From an uncultured Bacteroidia bacterium (GTDB taxonomy: Bacteria; Bacteroidota; Bacteroidia; Bacteroidales; UBA932): a stretch of 64,000 bases of DNA. Location: assembly GCA_902785785.1 (NCBI GenBank), contig CADAAA010000005.1, positions 62,001 through 126,000 on the forward strand, read 5' to 3'. Position numbers and translations under genes: made by a program. The notes under the pieces are model-generated. The model made no database searches, had not been told where the DNA came from, and was given only the letters and a program-made list of their open reading frames with translations. Positions 12,510 through 22,577 of the stretch are shown here, in pieces (the stretch's first letter is position 1; each line of letters begins with the position of its first letter).

Positions 12510-13704
12510 TTATGCAACTATACAGCCTGTCCATAGCTTCAATTGTCCTGGCTTTGTCCGAAAAGGATGTCAGCCTGAAATATCCTTGCCCTGCTTTGCC
12601 GAAACCGGATCCAGGGGTGATGACGATACCTGCCTTTCTCAACAGGACATCAAAGAACTCCCAGTCATCCATCCTGTCAGGCGTGCGGGCCCAGACGTAA
12701 GGGGCGTTCTCACCGCCGGAGGCGTGCAGCCCAGCCCGTCTCAATCCCTCGCGTATGACGGCAGCATTGTCGAGATAGTATCGGATGCTTTCGCGGGTCT
12801 GCTCCCGTCCTTCCGGCGAATAAACTGCATACGCTCCACGCTGCGATACATATGAAGCCCCGTTGAACTTGCATCCTTGTCTGCGTTCCCAAAGAGCATT
12901 GAAAGACACATCATCTCCGTTCCGGTTCCTGCCGCGGAGTTTCTTCGGAATGACGGTGTAGCCACAGCGGATGCCCGTGAAGCCTGCCGTCTTTGAGAAA
13001 CTCCGGAATTCCATCGCGCATTGCCGCGCACCTTCGATCTCATAGATCGAGTGCGGGATGTCGGGATCCTGGATAAAAGCCTCGTAGGCAGAATCGTACA
13101 GGATCAGGGAGCCGTTCCGTAAGGCATAGTCCACCCATCCTTCCAGCTTGGCGCGGGATATCACGGCGCCGGTAGGATTGTTCGGATAACAAAGATATAC
13201 AATATCCAGTTTTTCATCGGGGATTTCTCCCGTAAAACCGTCATCTTCCGTGCAGGGAATGAACTTGATCCGCCTTCCGTCAATGACATTAGTGTCCACG
13301 TAGACGGGATAGACGGGGTCGATGATACCCACGGTATTCTCCTCCGAAAACAGGTCCAGGATGTTCCCCAGGTCGCTTTTCGCTCCATCGCTGACGAAGA
13401 CTTCCTCCGGATCGACGGTAATTCCCCGGGAGGCGTAGTCGCCTTGGACGACAGCCTCGCGGAGCCAGCCGTAACCGTGCTCCGGGCCGTAGCCGTGGAA
13501 CCTCTCCTGCACGGAGAGGTCATCCACGGCCTCGTGCATCGCCTTTATGACAGCAGGGACTATCGGAAGTGTGACATCCCCAATACCCATCCTGATTATG
13601 TCCGTTCCGGGAGAAGCCTCGTGGAACGCGGCAACCCTGCGGGCGACTTCCTGAAAAAGGTACCGGTGTTCCAACCGGCAGAATCCTTCTTTAATCCGCA
13701 CCAT
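12499..13704 (-). CDS. dapL: LL-diaminopimelate aminotransferase
   Basis: This PLP enzyme converts tetrahydrodipicolinate directly to LL-diaminopimelate using glutamate as amino donor, on the way to lysine and peptidoglycan. Its 401 residues include IIRMGIGDVTLPIVPAV near the N-terminus, FVSDGAKSDLGNILDLF, the cofactor region IVYLCYPNNPTGAVIS, and the PLP lysine in MEFRSFSKTAGFTGIRCGY. These are characteristic of the DapL branch and distinguish it from succinylase-pathway DapC. It follows dapF by 3 bases, so two consecutive lysine-pathway steps sit inside the glutamate-synthesis operon. The dependence on glutamate offers a rationale for this placement. Confidence 0.93.
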   Translation of the reverse strand: MVRIKEGFCRLEHRYLFQEVARRVAAFHEASPGTDIIRMGIGDVTLPIVPAVIKAMHEAVDDLSVQERFHGYGPEHGYGWLREAVVQGDYASRGITVDPEEVFVSDGAKSDLGNILDLFSEENTVGIIDPVYPVYVDTNVIDGRRIKFIPCTEDDGFTGEIPDEKLDIVYLCYPNNPTGAVISRAKLEGWVDYALRNGSLILYDSAYEAFIQDPDIPHSIYEIEGARQCAMEFRSFSKTAGFTGIRCGYTVIPKKLRGRNRNGDDVSFNALWERRQGCKFNGASYVSQRGAYAVYSPEGREQTRESIRYYLDNAAVIREGLRRAGLHASGGENAPYVWARTPDRMDDWEFFDVLLRKAGIVITPGSGFGKAGQGYFRLTSFSDKARTIEAMDRLYSCINEL

Positions 13705-13707
13705 ATC

Positions 13708-14559
13708 TTAATCCTCCATCTCAATAGTCCCTTCGAAAACGGTAGTTGCCGTGCCTGTCATATGTATGTCTTTTGTGGCAGGGTCCCATGATACATCCAG
13801 GGATCCTCCATCCATTATGACAGTGCACCCGTCAGGCCTCGTGTAGCCGGCCATGGCGGCAGCGACAGCCGTTGCGCAGGCACCGGTGCCGCAGGCTTGC
13901 GTAATACCGCTGCCGCGCTCCCAGACGCGCATCCTGATGTGTCTCTCGTCAATCACCTGGGCGAACTCTATGTTGGCCCTGTCGGGAAACATAGGGGAGT
14001 TCTCGAACAGTGGTCCAGCCTCTGCCACAGGCGCGGCTTCTGCATCGGGAACGAAGAGGACGAGATGGGGATTGCCTACATCCACGGCAGTTCCGCGGAA
14101 ACGCTTCCCGCAGGCGAAGAGGTCTCCAAGGATCCAGTTTCCGCAGTTTCCGTCGGGAAGGTTGACTTTGAGCGGAATGCCCTTGCCCATCTCCACGTTT
14201 ACGTCGAGAAGCTGTCCTTCCTTGTCGAGACGCAGACGCAGCACCTTAATGCCGGAGAGTGTCTCGAGCCTGAGTTCGTTCTTGTCGGACAGCCCATTGT
14301 CGTGGATGTAGCGTCCGACACAGCGCGAACCGTTGCCGCACATAAGGGCTTCGGAGCCATCGGCATTGAAGATCCTCATGCTGAAATCAGCCTTGTCCGA
14401 ACTGCCGATCAGGATAAGTCCGTCGGAGCCTATTCCCTTGTGCCTGTCGCTCCATTTTACAGAAAGTTCTGAAGGGTTATCCAGGGGATATTCCATAGTA
14501 TTGACATAGATGTAGTCGTTCCCCAGTCCGTGCATCTTCGTGAATGCTATCTGTCTCAT
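13708..14559 (-). CDS. dapF: Diaminopimelate epimerase
   Basis: DapF interconverts LL- and meso-diaminopimelate by a two-cysteine acid/base mechanism without a cofactor. The 283-residue protein opens with [14 protein letters not shown] and has both active-site cysteine regions, [13 protein letters not shown] and [16 protein letters not shown]. It overlaps gltD by 4 bases (ATGA type) and is 3 bases upstream of dapL, indicating translational coupling in the nitrogen operon. Confidence 0.95.
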   Translation of the reverse strand: MRQIAFTKMHGLGNDYIYVNTMEYPLDNPSELSVKWSDRHKGIGSDGLILIGSSDKADFSMRIFNADGSEALMCGNGSRCVGRYIHDNGLSDKNELRLETLSGIKVLRLRLDKEGQLLDVNVEMGKGIPLKVNLPDGNCGNWILGDLFACGKRFRGTAVDVGNPHLVLFVPDAEAAPVAEAGPLFENSPMFPDRANIEFAQVIDERHIRMRVWERGSGITQACGTGACATAVAAAMAGYTRPDGCTVIMDGGSLDVSWDPATKDIHMTGTATTVFEGTIEMED

Positions 14560-15905
14560 ATGCGTCCTTTTAGATAGTTGTCAACTTCCTGTGCGACGGC
14601 CCTTCCTCCGGCCAGCGCCCTTACTACCAGGCTTGTTCCTGTTTTGGCGTCACCTGCGAGGAAGACGTTCGGCCCGAACTCCGGGTGCTGGGGCTTGAGG
14701 AATCCCATCGCCAGCAAAACCATATCACAATCGATGATGCTTTTCCGGCCTGTAGGTTTCATCTGCGGCCTGCCTCCGTCCGGAGCCGGCAGCCATTCGA
14801 CTTCCTCGACTTCCACGCCGGCTACCCGGCCCTTACCGTCGTCGAGGAAACGGCAGGAGGACAGGCTCCAGCGCCTGTCGCAGCCTTCCTCATGGCTGGT
14901 GGAAGTCCTGAGGATCATAGGCCAGGCAGGCCATGGAGTAGCGGGATTGTACCCCTCCGGCGGTTTGGGCATGATCTCGATCTGGGTGACGTTCCTGCAG
15001 CCCTGTCGGTGGCACGTTCCGATGCAGTCGCTGCCGGTATCGCCTCCGCCGATCACAAGGACTGTCCGACCTTTGGCCGAGACGGTTTCTTCCTTGCTGA
15101 ACTGTTCTCCCGCCAGCCTGCGGTTCTGCTGGGTAAGCAAGTCCAGGGCGAAGTAGATGCCTTTGAGCTCCCTTCCGGGAATGGGCAGGTCGCGTGCGGT
15201 AGGCGTACCTGTGGAAATGACATAGGCATCAAAACCTTCCGGCAGATGTTCCGTATCCACCGTCACTCCGTAGCGGAAGGTGATGCCTTCCTGCTCCAGT
15301 ACGGATATACGCCTGTCTATGACATACTTGTCCAGCTTGAAGTTGGGTATGCCGTAACGGACGAGGCCTCCTGCGGACGGCATCTTCTCCAGTACGGTGA
15401 CATCATATCCGCGCTTGTTGAGCTGGACGGCTGCGGAGAGTCCGGCAGGGCCGGCTCCGACCACGGCCACCTTTTTTCCATTGCGGGGATAGGAGTGTGG
15501 ATGGACATATCCTTCGCGGAACGCACGCTCTATGATCGAGCACTCGTTCTCGCGGACGGTGACGGGGGCGTCCATGGCGTGGTTGAGCACGCAACTCTTC
15601 TCGCACAGCGCGGGACAGATGCGCCCTGTGAATTCCGGAAAGTCATTGGTCTGCGACAGGAGCTTGTACGCAAGCTCCCACTTGCCCTTGCAGGCGGCGT
15701 CCTGCCATTCGGGCTGGCGGTTGCCCAGAGGGCAGGCCCAATGGCAGAACGGTATGCCGCAGTCCATGCACCGGGAAGCCTGGAGCATGCGGTCGCCCTC
15801 GTTGAGGGTCTGCTCCACTTCTCCGAAATTGGAGACTCTTTCAAATACCGGCCTGTGGCCGGCTTCCTGACGGGGGATGGTCAGGAACGCATTCGGGTTT
15901 CCCAT
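14556..15905 (-). CDS. gltD: Glutamate synthase small subunit
   Basis: The small subunit passes electrons from NAD(P)H through FAD to the large subunit. The 449-residue protein has an N-terminal cysteine-rich iron-sulfur region ([17 protein letters not shown], then [12 protein letters not shown]), an FAD-binding Rossmann motif [17 protein letters not shown] and an NADPH-binding motif [16 protein letters not shown]. It starts 12 bases after gltB ends and overlaps dapF, consistent with a GltBD complex made from one message. Confidence 0.96.
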   Translation of the reverse strand: MGNPNAFLTIPRQEAGHRPVFERVSNFGEVEQTLNEGDRMLQASRCMDCGIPFCHWACPLGNRQPEWQDAACKGKWELAYKLLSQTNDFPEFTGRICPALCEKSCVLNHAMDAPVTVRENECSIIERAFREGYVHPHSYPRNGKKVAVVGAGPAGLSAAVQLNKRGYDVTVLEKMPSAGGLVRYGIPNFKLDKYVIDRRISVLEQEGITFRYGVTVDTEHLPEGFDAYVISTGTPTARDLPIPGRELKGIYFALDLLTQQNRRLAGEQFSKEETVSAKGRTVLVIGGGDTGSDCIGTCHRQGCRNVTQIEIMPKPPEGYNPATPWPAWPMILRTSTSHEEGCDRRWSLSSCRFLDDGKGRVAGVEVEEVEWLPAPDGGRPQMKPTGRKSIIDCDMVLLAMGFLKPQHPEFGPNVFLAGDAKTGTSLVVRALAGGRAVAQEVDNYLKGRI

Positions 15906-15917
15906 ATTCCTTATCCG

Positions 15918-18900
15918 TTAATAATCCATTTGTACATTGTCGATCTTCTCGTTAAGCTTGCGCAACTGTTCCTCGTGGAGGACTCGCTTGTATTCGATAG
16001 GCGTGACCTGGATGAAGTCCTCGGCGTATTCTGACCAGTGCTCCAGCATCCTTGCGGCAAGGGCCGATCCGGTCAGTTTGCGGTGCTCGGCAATAAGGCT
16101 CTTGAGCTCCTCCATCCTGGCCTTCTCCTCAATCAGTCCAAGCTCGATCATCTCCATGTTGCAGTAGTAATCGAAGTTGTGGTCGGGGTCCCAGACATAT
16201 GCGAGACCGCCGGACATACCGGCCGCAAAGTTGCGCCCGGTGGGTCCGAGGACCACCACACGTCCGCCGGTCATATACTCGCAGCAATGGTCTCCGACTC
16301 CTTCCACGACGGCGGTTGCGCCGGAATTGCGTACGGCGAATCGTTCGCCGGCGCGGCCGGCCATGAACAGCGAGCCGGATGTCGCGCCGTAGAGCAGCGT
16401 ATTTCCGGCGATGGTGTTTTCAGAAGCGTCGAAATGGGCGTCAGGATCGGGACGTACGATGATGCTGCCACCGGAAAGGCCCTTGCCCAGATAGTCGTTC
16501 GCTTCTCCTTCAAGCCTGAAGCTGACTCCCTTCATAAGGAAGGCGCCGAAACTCTGTCCGGCCGACCCGTGGAAAGTGACGTTCACCGTCCCGTCGGGCA
16601 GACCATCCTCGCCGTAGCGTTCCGCTATGCGGCCGGACAGCAGGGCGCCGACGGTACGGTCGGTGTTAGCGATGCCATAGTGCAGCGATACGCTGCGGCC
16701 TTCTTCCAATGCTGGTTTTGCTGCAGCAAGTATATGCTTGTCCAGGACGTCTCCAAGACTGTTCCTGTACTCGGGATTTGCGTGGAGGTGACTGTCTCCT
16801 TCTTGGAAAAGGAGACGGCTGAAATCCAAAGATGCCGCCTTCGTGCCGGCCTTTGCACCGTCCACGGCGATAAGGTCCGTACGCCCGACGATATCTTCGA
16901 ATCGGCGGAATCCCATCTCAGCCAGATACTCGCGAACTTCCTGGGCCAGGAAACGATAGTAGTTGACCAGTGCATCGCTGCATCCGCGGTATAGCTTAAG
17001 CAACTGAGGATTGCGTGTAGCGATGCCCATGGGGCAGGAATTGGCGTGGCACTTGCGCATGAGCACGCAGCCGAGTACGATAAGCTGGGCCGTGCCGAAA
17101 CCGAATTCGTCTGCGCCCAGAAGGGCCATGGCGATGACATCGCGTCCGGTCTTGAGTTGTCCGTCGGTCTGGAGCGTAACCCTGTCACGGAGACCGTTCC
17201 GGATCAGTGTCTGCCTGGTCTCGGAAAGGCCTATCTCAGGCGAGACGCCCGCATAGCGTATCGAGGACATAGGGGAAGCCCCTGTACCTCCTTCAGCTCC
17301 GGAAATGACTATCAGGTTGGCTTTGGCCTTGGCTACACCTGCGGCCACTGTTCCGACTCCACTCTCTGCCACGAGTTTCACGCTGATGCGTGCATCGGGG
17401 TTGACATTGCGAAGATCGAAGATCAGTTGGGCCAGGTCCTCGATGGAATAGATGTCATGGTGAGGAGGGGGAGAGATGAGGGAAATGCCAGGGATGGAAT
17501 GGCGCGTGCGGGCGATGATACCGTCGACCTTGTATCCCGGCAACTGGCCGCCTTCTCCAGGCTTTGCACCCTGAGCGATCTTGATCTGTATCTCTTTCGC
17601 GTTGACGAGGTATTCGGTTGTTACACCGAAACGTCCGGAAGCGACCTGCTTTATAGCGCTGTTCTTGGGCGAATGGAAGCGTTCACGGTCCTCTCCGCCC
17701 TCACCGGTGTTGCTGCGCGAACCGAGGCGGTTCATGGCTTCTGCAATGGCCTCGTGGGCACCTTGGCTGATGGCGCCGAAGGACATGGCGGCTCCCACGA
17801 AGCGCTTTACTATCTCCTCCACGGGCTCGACCTCATCGATCGGGATGGGATTGTGCTTGAAACCGAAGAAATCCCTGAGGAACAGGGGCTCCTTGTGGTT
17901 GTCCACTATGGAGGTGAACTCCTTGAACTTCCTGTAGTCTCCGGAACGGGTAGCCAGCTGCAGCGCAGCGATCGCCTCGGGTGTCCACGAGTGGGGAATG
18001 CCATCCTTCCTGAAGGAGTATTGGCCGATATGTGGAAGGATGTCGGACACTTCGCAGTCAAATCCCTGCGCATGCATGCTGGCGGCGTCCTGTGCAATCC
18101 TGGACAGGGAGATGCCGCCGACAGTGGAGGACGGCGTACCGAAATACTCCCTGAGGAGGTCGGCTCCGAGTCCTATGCTTTCGAATATCTTCGCACCGCG
18201 ATAGGAGCGTATCGTGCTGATACCCATCTTGCTGAGTATCTTCTTCAGACCCTTGTCAACCGCCTTGATGTAGTTTTTCCGTGCAGTCTCGAAATCGAGC
18301 TGGAGATCTCCCTTCTTCACAAGGTCGTCGATGATGGCGAACGCCATGTAGGGGTTGACCGCACTGGCTCCGTACCCGAGCAGAAGCGCGGAGTGCATGG
18401 TCTCCCTTATTTCTCCGCTCTCCACGATCAAAGCTGTACGTACGCGCTTCTGGACCTTGACTAGGTAATGGTGTATGGCACTTACAGCCAGAAGCGAAGG
18501 TATCGCGGCATGTGTCTCGTCCAGCCCCCTGTCGCTGAGGATGATGTAGTTGATTCCCTGGTCAACGGAGGCTTCTGCTTCGCGGCAAAGGCTGTCCAGG
18601 GCCTCCTTCATCCCGACTTCTCCCTTGGACTTCTCGAAGATGATGGGAAGCACCTCGGTGTTGAAACCCTTGTAGCGGATATGGCAGAGTATGTCGAGCT
18701 CGTCGTTCGTCAGAACGGGCTGGGGGAGTCTCACCATCTTGCAATGGTCTTCATCAGGAGTGAGGATGTTCATTCCGACGGCTCCGATATACTCCGTGAG
18801 GGACATCACCAGATCTTCGCGTATGGGGTCGATGGGAGGATTCGTCACCTGTGCGAACTGCTGGCGGAAATAGTTGAAAAGCAATTGCGGCCGCTCGGAC

Positions 18901-20366
18901 AATGCAGCCAATTGCGTGTCATTTCCCATGGATGAGATAGGTTCCGAGGCCGTGTTGCACATCGGGATGATGATGCGCTCGATATCCTCGCGGGTGTAGT
19001 CGAATGCCCTGAGCCTCTTTTCGAAGTCAGGCACGGAGTTTTCCGCCTTGCGGCCGCTGCGGAGTTTAGCCAGTTCGATACGGCCGTTCGAAAGCCAGCG
19101 GCCATAATCGTGGCCGTCAGCCAAAGCCTGCTTGATCTCGTCGTTGCGGAAGATACGGCCTGTCTGGGTATCGACCATGAGTATCTTTCCAGGCTGGAGC
19201 GACCCTTTCTCGACCACGGAACCTGCCGCGACGGGGAGGCATCCGGCTTCCGAGGCGATAGCCAAAAGGCCTTTATCAGTGATGAAATAACGGGACGGGC
19301 GAAGGCCGTTGCGGTCCAGCATGCCTCCGGCGTAGCGGCCGTCGGAGAAGAGTATGGCGGCGGGGCCGTCCCACGGTTCCATAAGGATGGAGTGGTACTC
19401 GTAGAAAGCCTTCAGGTCGCTTCCAATGGGGTTCTTCTCGTTGAACGACTCCGGAATCATCATCGACATCACGTGCGGAAGCTCCATCCCAGAGTGGTAG
19501 AAGAACTCCATCGTATTGTCGAAAGATGCGCTGTCGCTCATACCCGGCTGGATGATGGGGGAGATGTCGCGGACATCTCCCAACGCCTCGGACGATAGCA
19601 CGCCCTCGCGGGCCTCCATCCATCCGCGGTTGCCGCGGATGGTATTGATCTCGCCATTGTGGGCCATCATCCTGAACGGCTGGGCAAGGGACCATGCCGG
19701 GAAGGTATTCGTGCTGAAACGGGAATGGACCAGGGCAAGACCGGAGGTGAAGAACGGGCTGGACAGGTCCGGATAATACTCCTTCAGCTGGGGCGAAGTC
19801 AGCATACCTTTGTAAATCAGTATGCGGCTGGAAAGGGACACGACATAGAAGTCCTTGTCGGAAATCCTTTGTTCCACGTGCTTGCGTATGCGGTACAGTC
19901 TGGTTTCCAATCCTTCCGGAGCGGAGTCGGCACCGGTGATGAAGACCTGGACGACATGCGGCTCGCAGGCGCGGGCCGTCTCGCCCAGGATATCGCTGTT
20001 CACCGGAACCTCCCTGACTTTGGAAAGGACAAGCCCTTCACGCTGAGTCTCCTCCTTTAGGGTTTCGATATAGTCTTCTCCTTTCTTGCTTTCCTTGGGG
20101 AGGAAGATGAGACCGGTGCCGTACCTGCCTCTCTCCGGGACAGGTATGCCCTGGAGCAGGATGAATTCGTGGGGAATCTGCACCATGATGCCGGCGCCGT
20201 CGCCAGTCCTGGCGTCGGCGCCTTCGGCTCCACGGTGCTTCAGGTTCTCCAGCATGGTGATGGCATCGGATACCAGCTGGTGGGTCTTGTTGCCGTTCAG
20301 GTCGGCGATCATTCCCACTCCGCAGGCATCGTGCTCGTATGCCGGATCGTATAAGGTTCTTTCCAT
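15918..20366 (-). CDS. gltB: Glutamate synthase large subunit
   Basis: GltB converts glutamine and 2-oxoglutarate to two glutamates, completing the GS-GOGAT cycle. It has 1482 residues, normal for the bacterial alpha subunit. The catalytic N-terminal cysteine is in HDACGVGMIADLNG, implying removal of a short propeptide. The class II glutaminase domain is followed by a central domain, the FMN synthase domain (GEGGEDRERFHSPK, QIKIAQGAKPGEGGQLPG, the Cys-rich region CVLMRKCHANSCPMG) and a C-terminal beta-helix domain with repeated GG-containing turns. It lies 4 bases after glnN and 12 before gltD. Confidence 0.97.
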   Translation of the reverse strand: MERTLYDPAYEHDACGVGMIADLNGNKTHQLVSDAITMLENLKHRGAEGADARTGDGAGIMVQIPHEFILLQGIPVPERGRYGTGLIFLPKESKKGEDYIETLKEETQREGLVLSKVREVPVNSDILGETARACEPHVVQVFITGADSAPEGLETRLYRIRKHVEQRISDKDFYVVSLSSRILIYKGMLTSPQLKEYYPDLSSPFFTSGLALVHSRFSTNTFPAWSLAQPFRMMAHNGEINTIRGNRGWMEAREGVLSSEALGDVRDISPIIQPGMSDSASFDNTMEFFYHSGMELPHVMSMMIPESFNEKNPIGSDLKAFYEYHSILMEPWDGPAAILFSDGRYAGGMLDRNGLRPSRYFITDKGLLAIASEAGCLPVAAGSVVEKGSLQPGKILMVDTQTGRIFRNDEIKQALADGHDYGRWLSNGRIELAKLRSGRKAENSVPDFEKRLRAFDYTREDIERIIIPMCNTASEPISSMGNDTQLAALSERPQLLFNYFRQQFAQVTNPPIDPIREDLVMSLTEYIGAVGMNILTPDEDHCKMVRLPQPVLTNDELDILCHIRYKGFNTEVLPIIFEKSKGEVGMKEALDSLCREAEASVDQGINYIILSDRGLDETHAAIPSLLAVSAIHHYLVKVQKRVRTALIVESGEIRETMHSALLLGYGASAVNPYMAFAIIDDLVKKGDLQLDFETARKNYIKAVDKGLKKILSKMGISTIRSYRGAKIFESIGLGADLLREYFGTPSSTVGGISLSRIAQDAASMHAQGFDCEVSDILPHIGQYSFRKDGIPHSWTPEAIAALQLATRSGDYRKFKEFTSIVDNHKEPLFLRDFFGFKHNPIPIDEVEPVEEIVKRFVGAAMSFGAISQGAHEAIAEAMNRLGSRSNTGEGGEDRERFHSPKNSAIKQVASGRFGVTTEYLVNAKEIQIKIAQGAKPGEGGQLPGYKVDGIIARTRHSIPGISLISPPPHHDIYSIEDLAQLIFDLRNVNPDARISVKLVAESGVGTVAAGVAKAKANLIVISGAEGGTGASPMSSIRYAGVSPEIGLSETRQTLIRNGLRDRVTLQTDGQLKTGRDVIAMALLGADEFGFGTAQLIVLGCVLMRKCHANSCPMGIATRNPQLLKLYRGCSDALVNYYRFLAQEVREYLAEMGFRRFEDIVGRTDLIAVDGAKAGTKAASLDFSRLLFQEGDSHLHANPEYRNSLGDVLDKHILAAAKPALEEGRSVSLHYGIANTDRTVGALLSGRIAERYGEDGLPDGTVNVTFHGSAGQSFGAFLMKGVSFRLEGEANDYLGKGLSGGSIIVRPDPDAHFDASENTIAGNTLLYGATSGSLFMAGRAGERFAVRNSGATAVVEGVGDHCCEYMTGGRVVVLGPTGRNFAAGMSGGLAYVWDPDHNFDYYCNMEMIELGLIEEKARMEELKSLIAEHRKLTGSALAARMLEHWSEYAEDFIQVTPIEYKRVLHEEQLRKLNEKIDNVQMDY

Positions 20367-20370
20367 AGAC

Positions 20371-22557
20371 TTAGTTGATGAATAGGAGTTCGCGGTACTT
20401 GGGCAGCGGCCACATGTCGTTGTCCACGATTTCTTCCAGCTTGTCGATGGGCCTGCGGATTGCGAACAGGCTTTCGGCTATCTCGTGATAGGCCTTTGCC
20501 TTCTCGTATTCGTTCTCGATGGTGTTGGCACTCTTCCTGGCTTCGATCATCTTTGCCACGCCCTTCTGGAGCTGTTCTATCCTATGGGAGATCTTTTCGA
20601 TGAGGGTGATGGTTACGGCTGCCTTTTCCTGATAGGAATCGGGGAAGTTCTCTTTCATCATGGTCAGGTTCTTGAGCAGGGTGTTCTGGTACGCAAGAGC
20701 TGCGGGGATGACGTGGTTGATGGCCATCCTGCCCATCACACGGGACTCTATCTGCACCTTCTTGGTGTACATCTCCCACTTGACCTCGTTGCGGGCCTCA
20801 AGCTCCTTTGTAGTGTAGATGCCCAGCGAGGTGAACATTTCGACGGATTCAGGTTTAGTGAAGGATTTGATCATCTCCGGTACGCTGGTCTCGGTGTCGA
20901 GTCCGCGCCTTGCCGCCTCTTCCTTCCACTCGTCGGTGTAGCCGTTTCCGTCGAAGCAGACGACATCGATGATGGAGCTGATGATCGGTTTGAGGGTGTC
21001 CATCACGGCAACTTCCAGGGCCTTTCCGGAGGCGAGCTCCTTGTCGAGGGCCTTCTTGAAGACTAGCAGCTGCTCGGCGACGGCACCGCTGAGCGCAGTC
21101 ATTGCGCCGGCGCAGTTGGCCGAGGAGCCGACGGCGCGGAACTCGAAGCGGTTGCCTGTGAAGGCGAAGGGCGAGGTGCGGTTGCGGTCAGTGTTGTCCA
21201 CGAAGATCTCGGGAATCTCGACGATGCCCACGGAGGTCTCTTTCTTTCCGGCGATCTCGATGGGGGTGCCGGAAGGCAGCTCGAGCAGTTTGTGGAGGAC
21301 TTCAGTCATGGTGCGGCCGAGGAAGGCGGAGACGATTGCCGGCGGAGCCTCGTTGGCACCGAGACGGTGCGCGTTGGTTGCGCTGGCGATGCTGGCCTTC
21401 AGCAGGGCGTTATGCTTCTGGACCGCGGCGAGGATGTTGACGAAGAAGGTAACGAACTGGAGGTTTCCTGCAGGATCCTTGCCGGGGGCAAGCAGCAAGG
21501 TACCGGTGTCGGTACCGAGAGACCAGTTGTTGTGCTTACCGGAACCGTTGATACCGTCGAAGGGCTTCTCGTGCAGCAGCACAACGAAACCGTGCTTGCG
21601 CGCGACCTTGTTCATCACGTTCATTATCATCTGGTTCTGGTCGTTGGAGAGATTGCACTCCCCGAAGATCGGAGCAAGTTCGAACTGGTTGGGAGCGACC
21701 TCGTTGTGCCTGGTCTTCAGGGGAATGCCGAGTTTGTAGCCTTCGTACTCGAGATCCTTCATGAATGCTGCGACGCGGGTGGGAATGGCAGCGAAGTAGT
21801 GGTCCTCGAGCTGCTGGTTCTTGGAGGAGGCGTGGCCCATCAGGGTGCGTCCTGTGAGGATAAGGTCAGGCCTGGCTGCATAGAGATCCTCGTCCACGAG
21901 GAAATACTCCTGCTCCCAGCCTAGATAGGAATGCACCTTAGATACTTTTGGATCGAACAACTTGCAGATAGGTACCGCAGCGTCGGAAACGGCCTTGAGC
22001 GCCTTCTTGAGAGGAGTCTTGTAGTCCAGTGCCTCGCCTGTGTAAGAGATAAACACAGTCGGTATACAGAGGGTGTCATCCTGGATGAAGACCGGAGAAG
22101 TCGGGTCCCAGGCGGTGTAACCGCGGGCCTCGAAGGTGGCGCGGATTCCTCCGCTGGGGAAGGATGAGGCGTCCGGTTCCTGCTGGATGAGGGACTTGCC
22201 GTTGAAGGACTCTATCATGCCTCCCTTTCTGTCATATTCCATCAGGGAGTCGTGCTTCTCGGCCGTCACTTCCGTGAGGGGCTGGAACCAGTGGGTGATG
22301 TGCGTGACACCGTGTTCCAGCGCCCACTCCTTCATGCCTTCGGCAACTTTGTCAGCCGTGGCCAGGTCGAGTGAGCGGCCGTTGTCGATACAGTCGACCA
22401 AAGCCTCGTAGGTCTTGACATCAAGATACTTGCGCATCTTCTCGCGGTTGAACACCAACTCTCCGAAATAGGCGGAAGGTCTCTCTGCGGGGGCAGTCAC
22501 GTCCAAAGCCCTCTTCTTGAAGGCATCCTGGACAACATCGAATCTAAGCTTGCTCAT
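20371..22557 (-). CDS. glnN: Type III glutamine synthetase
   Basis: GlnN makes glutamine from glutamate, ammonia and ATP. At 728 residues it is far longer than GlnA (about 470) and matches the GSIII class first described in Bacteroides. Visible family features are the N-terminal YFGELVFNREKMRKYL, KGGMIESFNGKSLIQQEPDASSFPSGG (given here only as its ends KGGMIESF and SSFPSGG), the nucleotide-site GINGSGKHNNWSLGT and NRTSPFAFTGNRFEFRAVGS. No other glutamine synthetase is present in the window. It is the second gene of the operon, 20 bases after asnB, and gltB follows after 4 bases. Confidence 0.96.
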   Translation of the reverse strand: MSKLRFDVVQDAFKKRALDVTAPAERPSAYFGELVFNREKMRKYLDVKTYEALVDCIDNGRSLDLATADKVAEGMKEWALEHGVTHITHWFQPLTEVTAEKHDSLMEYDRKGGMIESFNGKSLIQQEPDASSFPSGGIRATFEARGYTAWDPTSPVFIQDDTLCIPTVFISYTGEALDYKTPLKKALKAVSDAAVPICKLFDPKVSKVHSYLGWEQEYFLVDEDLYAARPDLILTGRTLMGHASSKNQQLEDHYFAAIPTRVAAFMKDLEYEGYKLGIPLKTRHNEVAPNQFELAPIFGECNLSNDQNQMIMNVMNKVARKHGFVVLLHEKPFDGINGSGKHNNWSLGTDTGTLLLAPGKDPAGNLQFVTFFVNILAAVQKHNALLKASIASATNAHRLGANEAPPAIVSAFLGRTMTEVLHKLLELPSGTPIEIAGKKETSVGIVEIPEIFVDNTDRNRTSPFAFTGNRFEFRAVGSSANCAGAMTALSGAVAEQLLVFKKALDKELASGKALEVAVMDTLKPIISSIIDVVCFDGNGYTDEWKEEAARRGLDTETSVPEMIKSFTKPESVEMFTSLGIYTTKELEARNEVKWEMYTKKVQIESRVMGRMAINHVIPAALAYQNTLLKNLTMMKENFPDSYQEKAAVTITLIEKISHRIEQLQKGVAKMIEARKSANTIENEYEKAKAYHEIAESLFAIRRPIDKLEEIVDNDMWPLPKYRELLFIN

Positions 22558-22577
22558 AGTATGGGGAATTTAGATGG

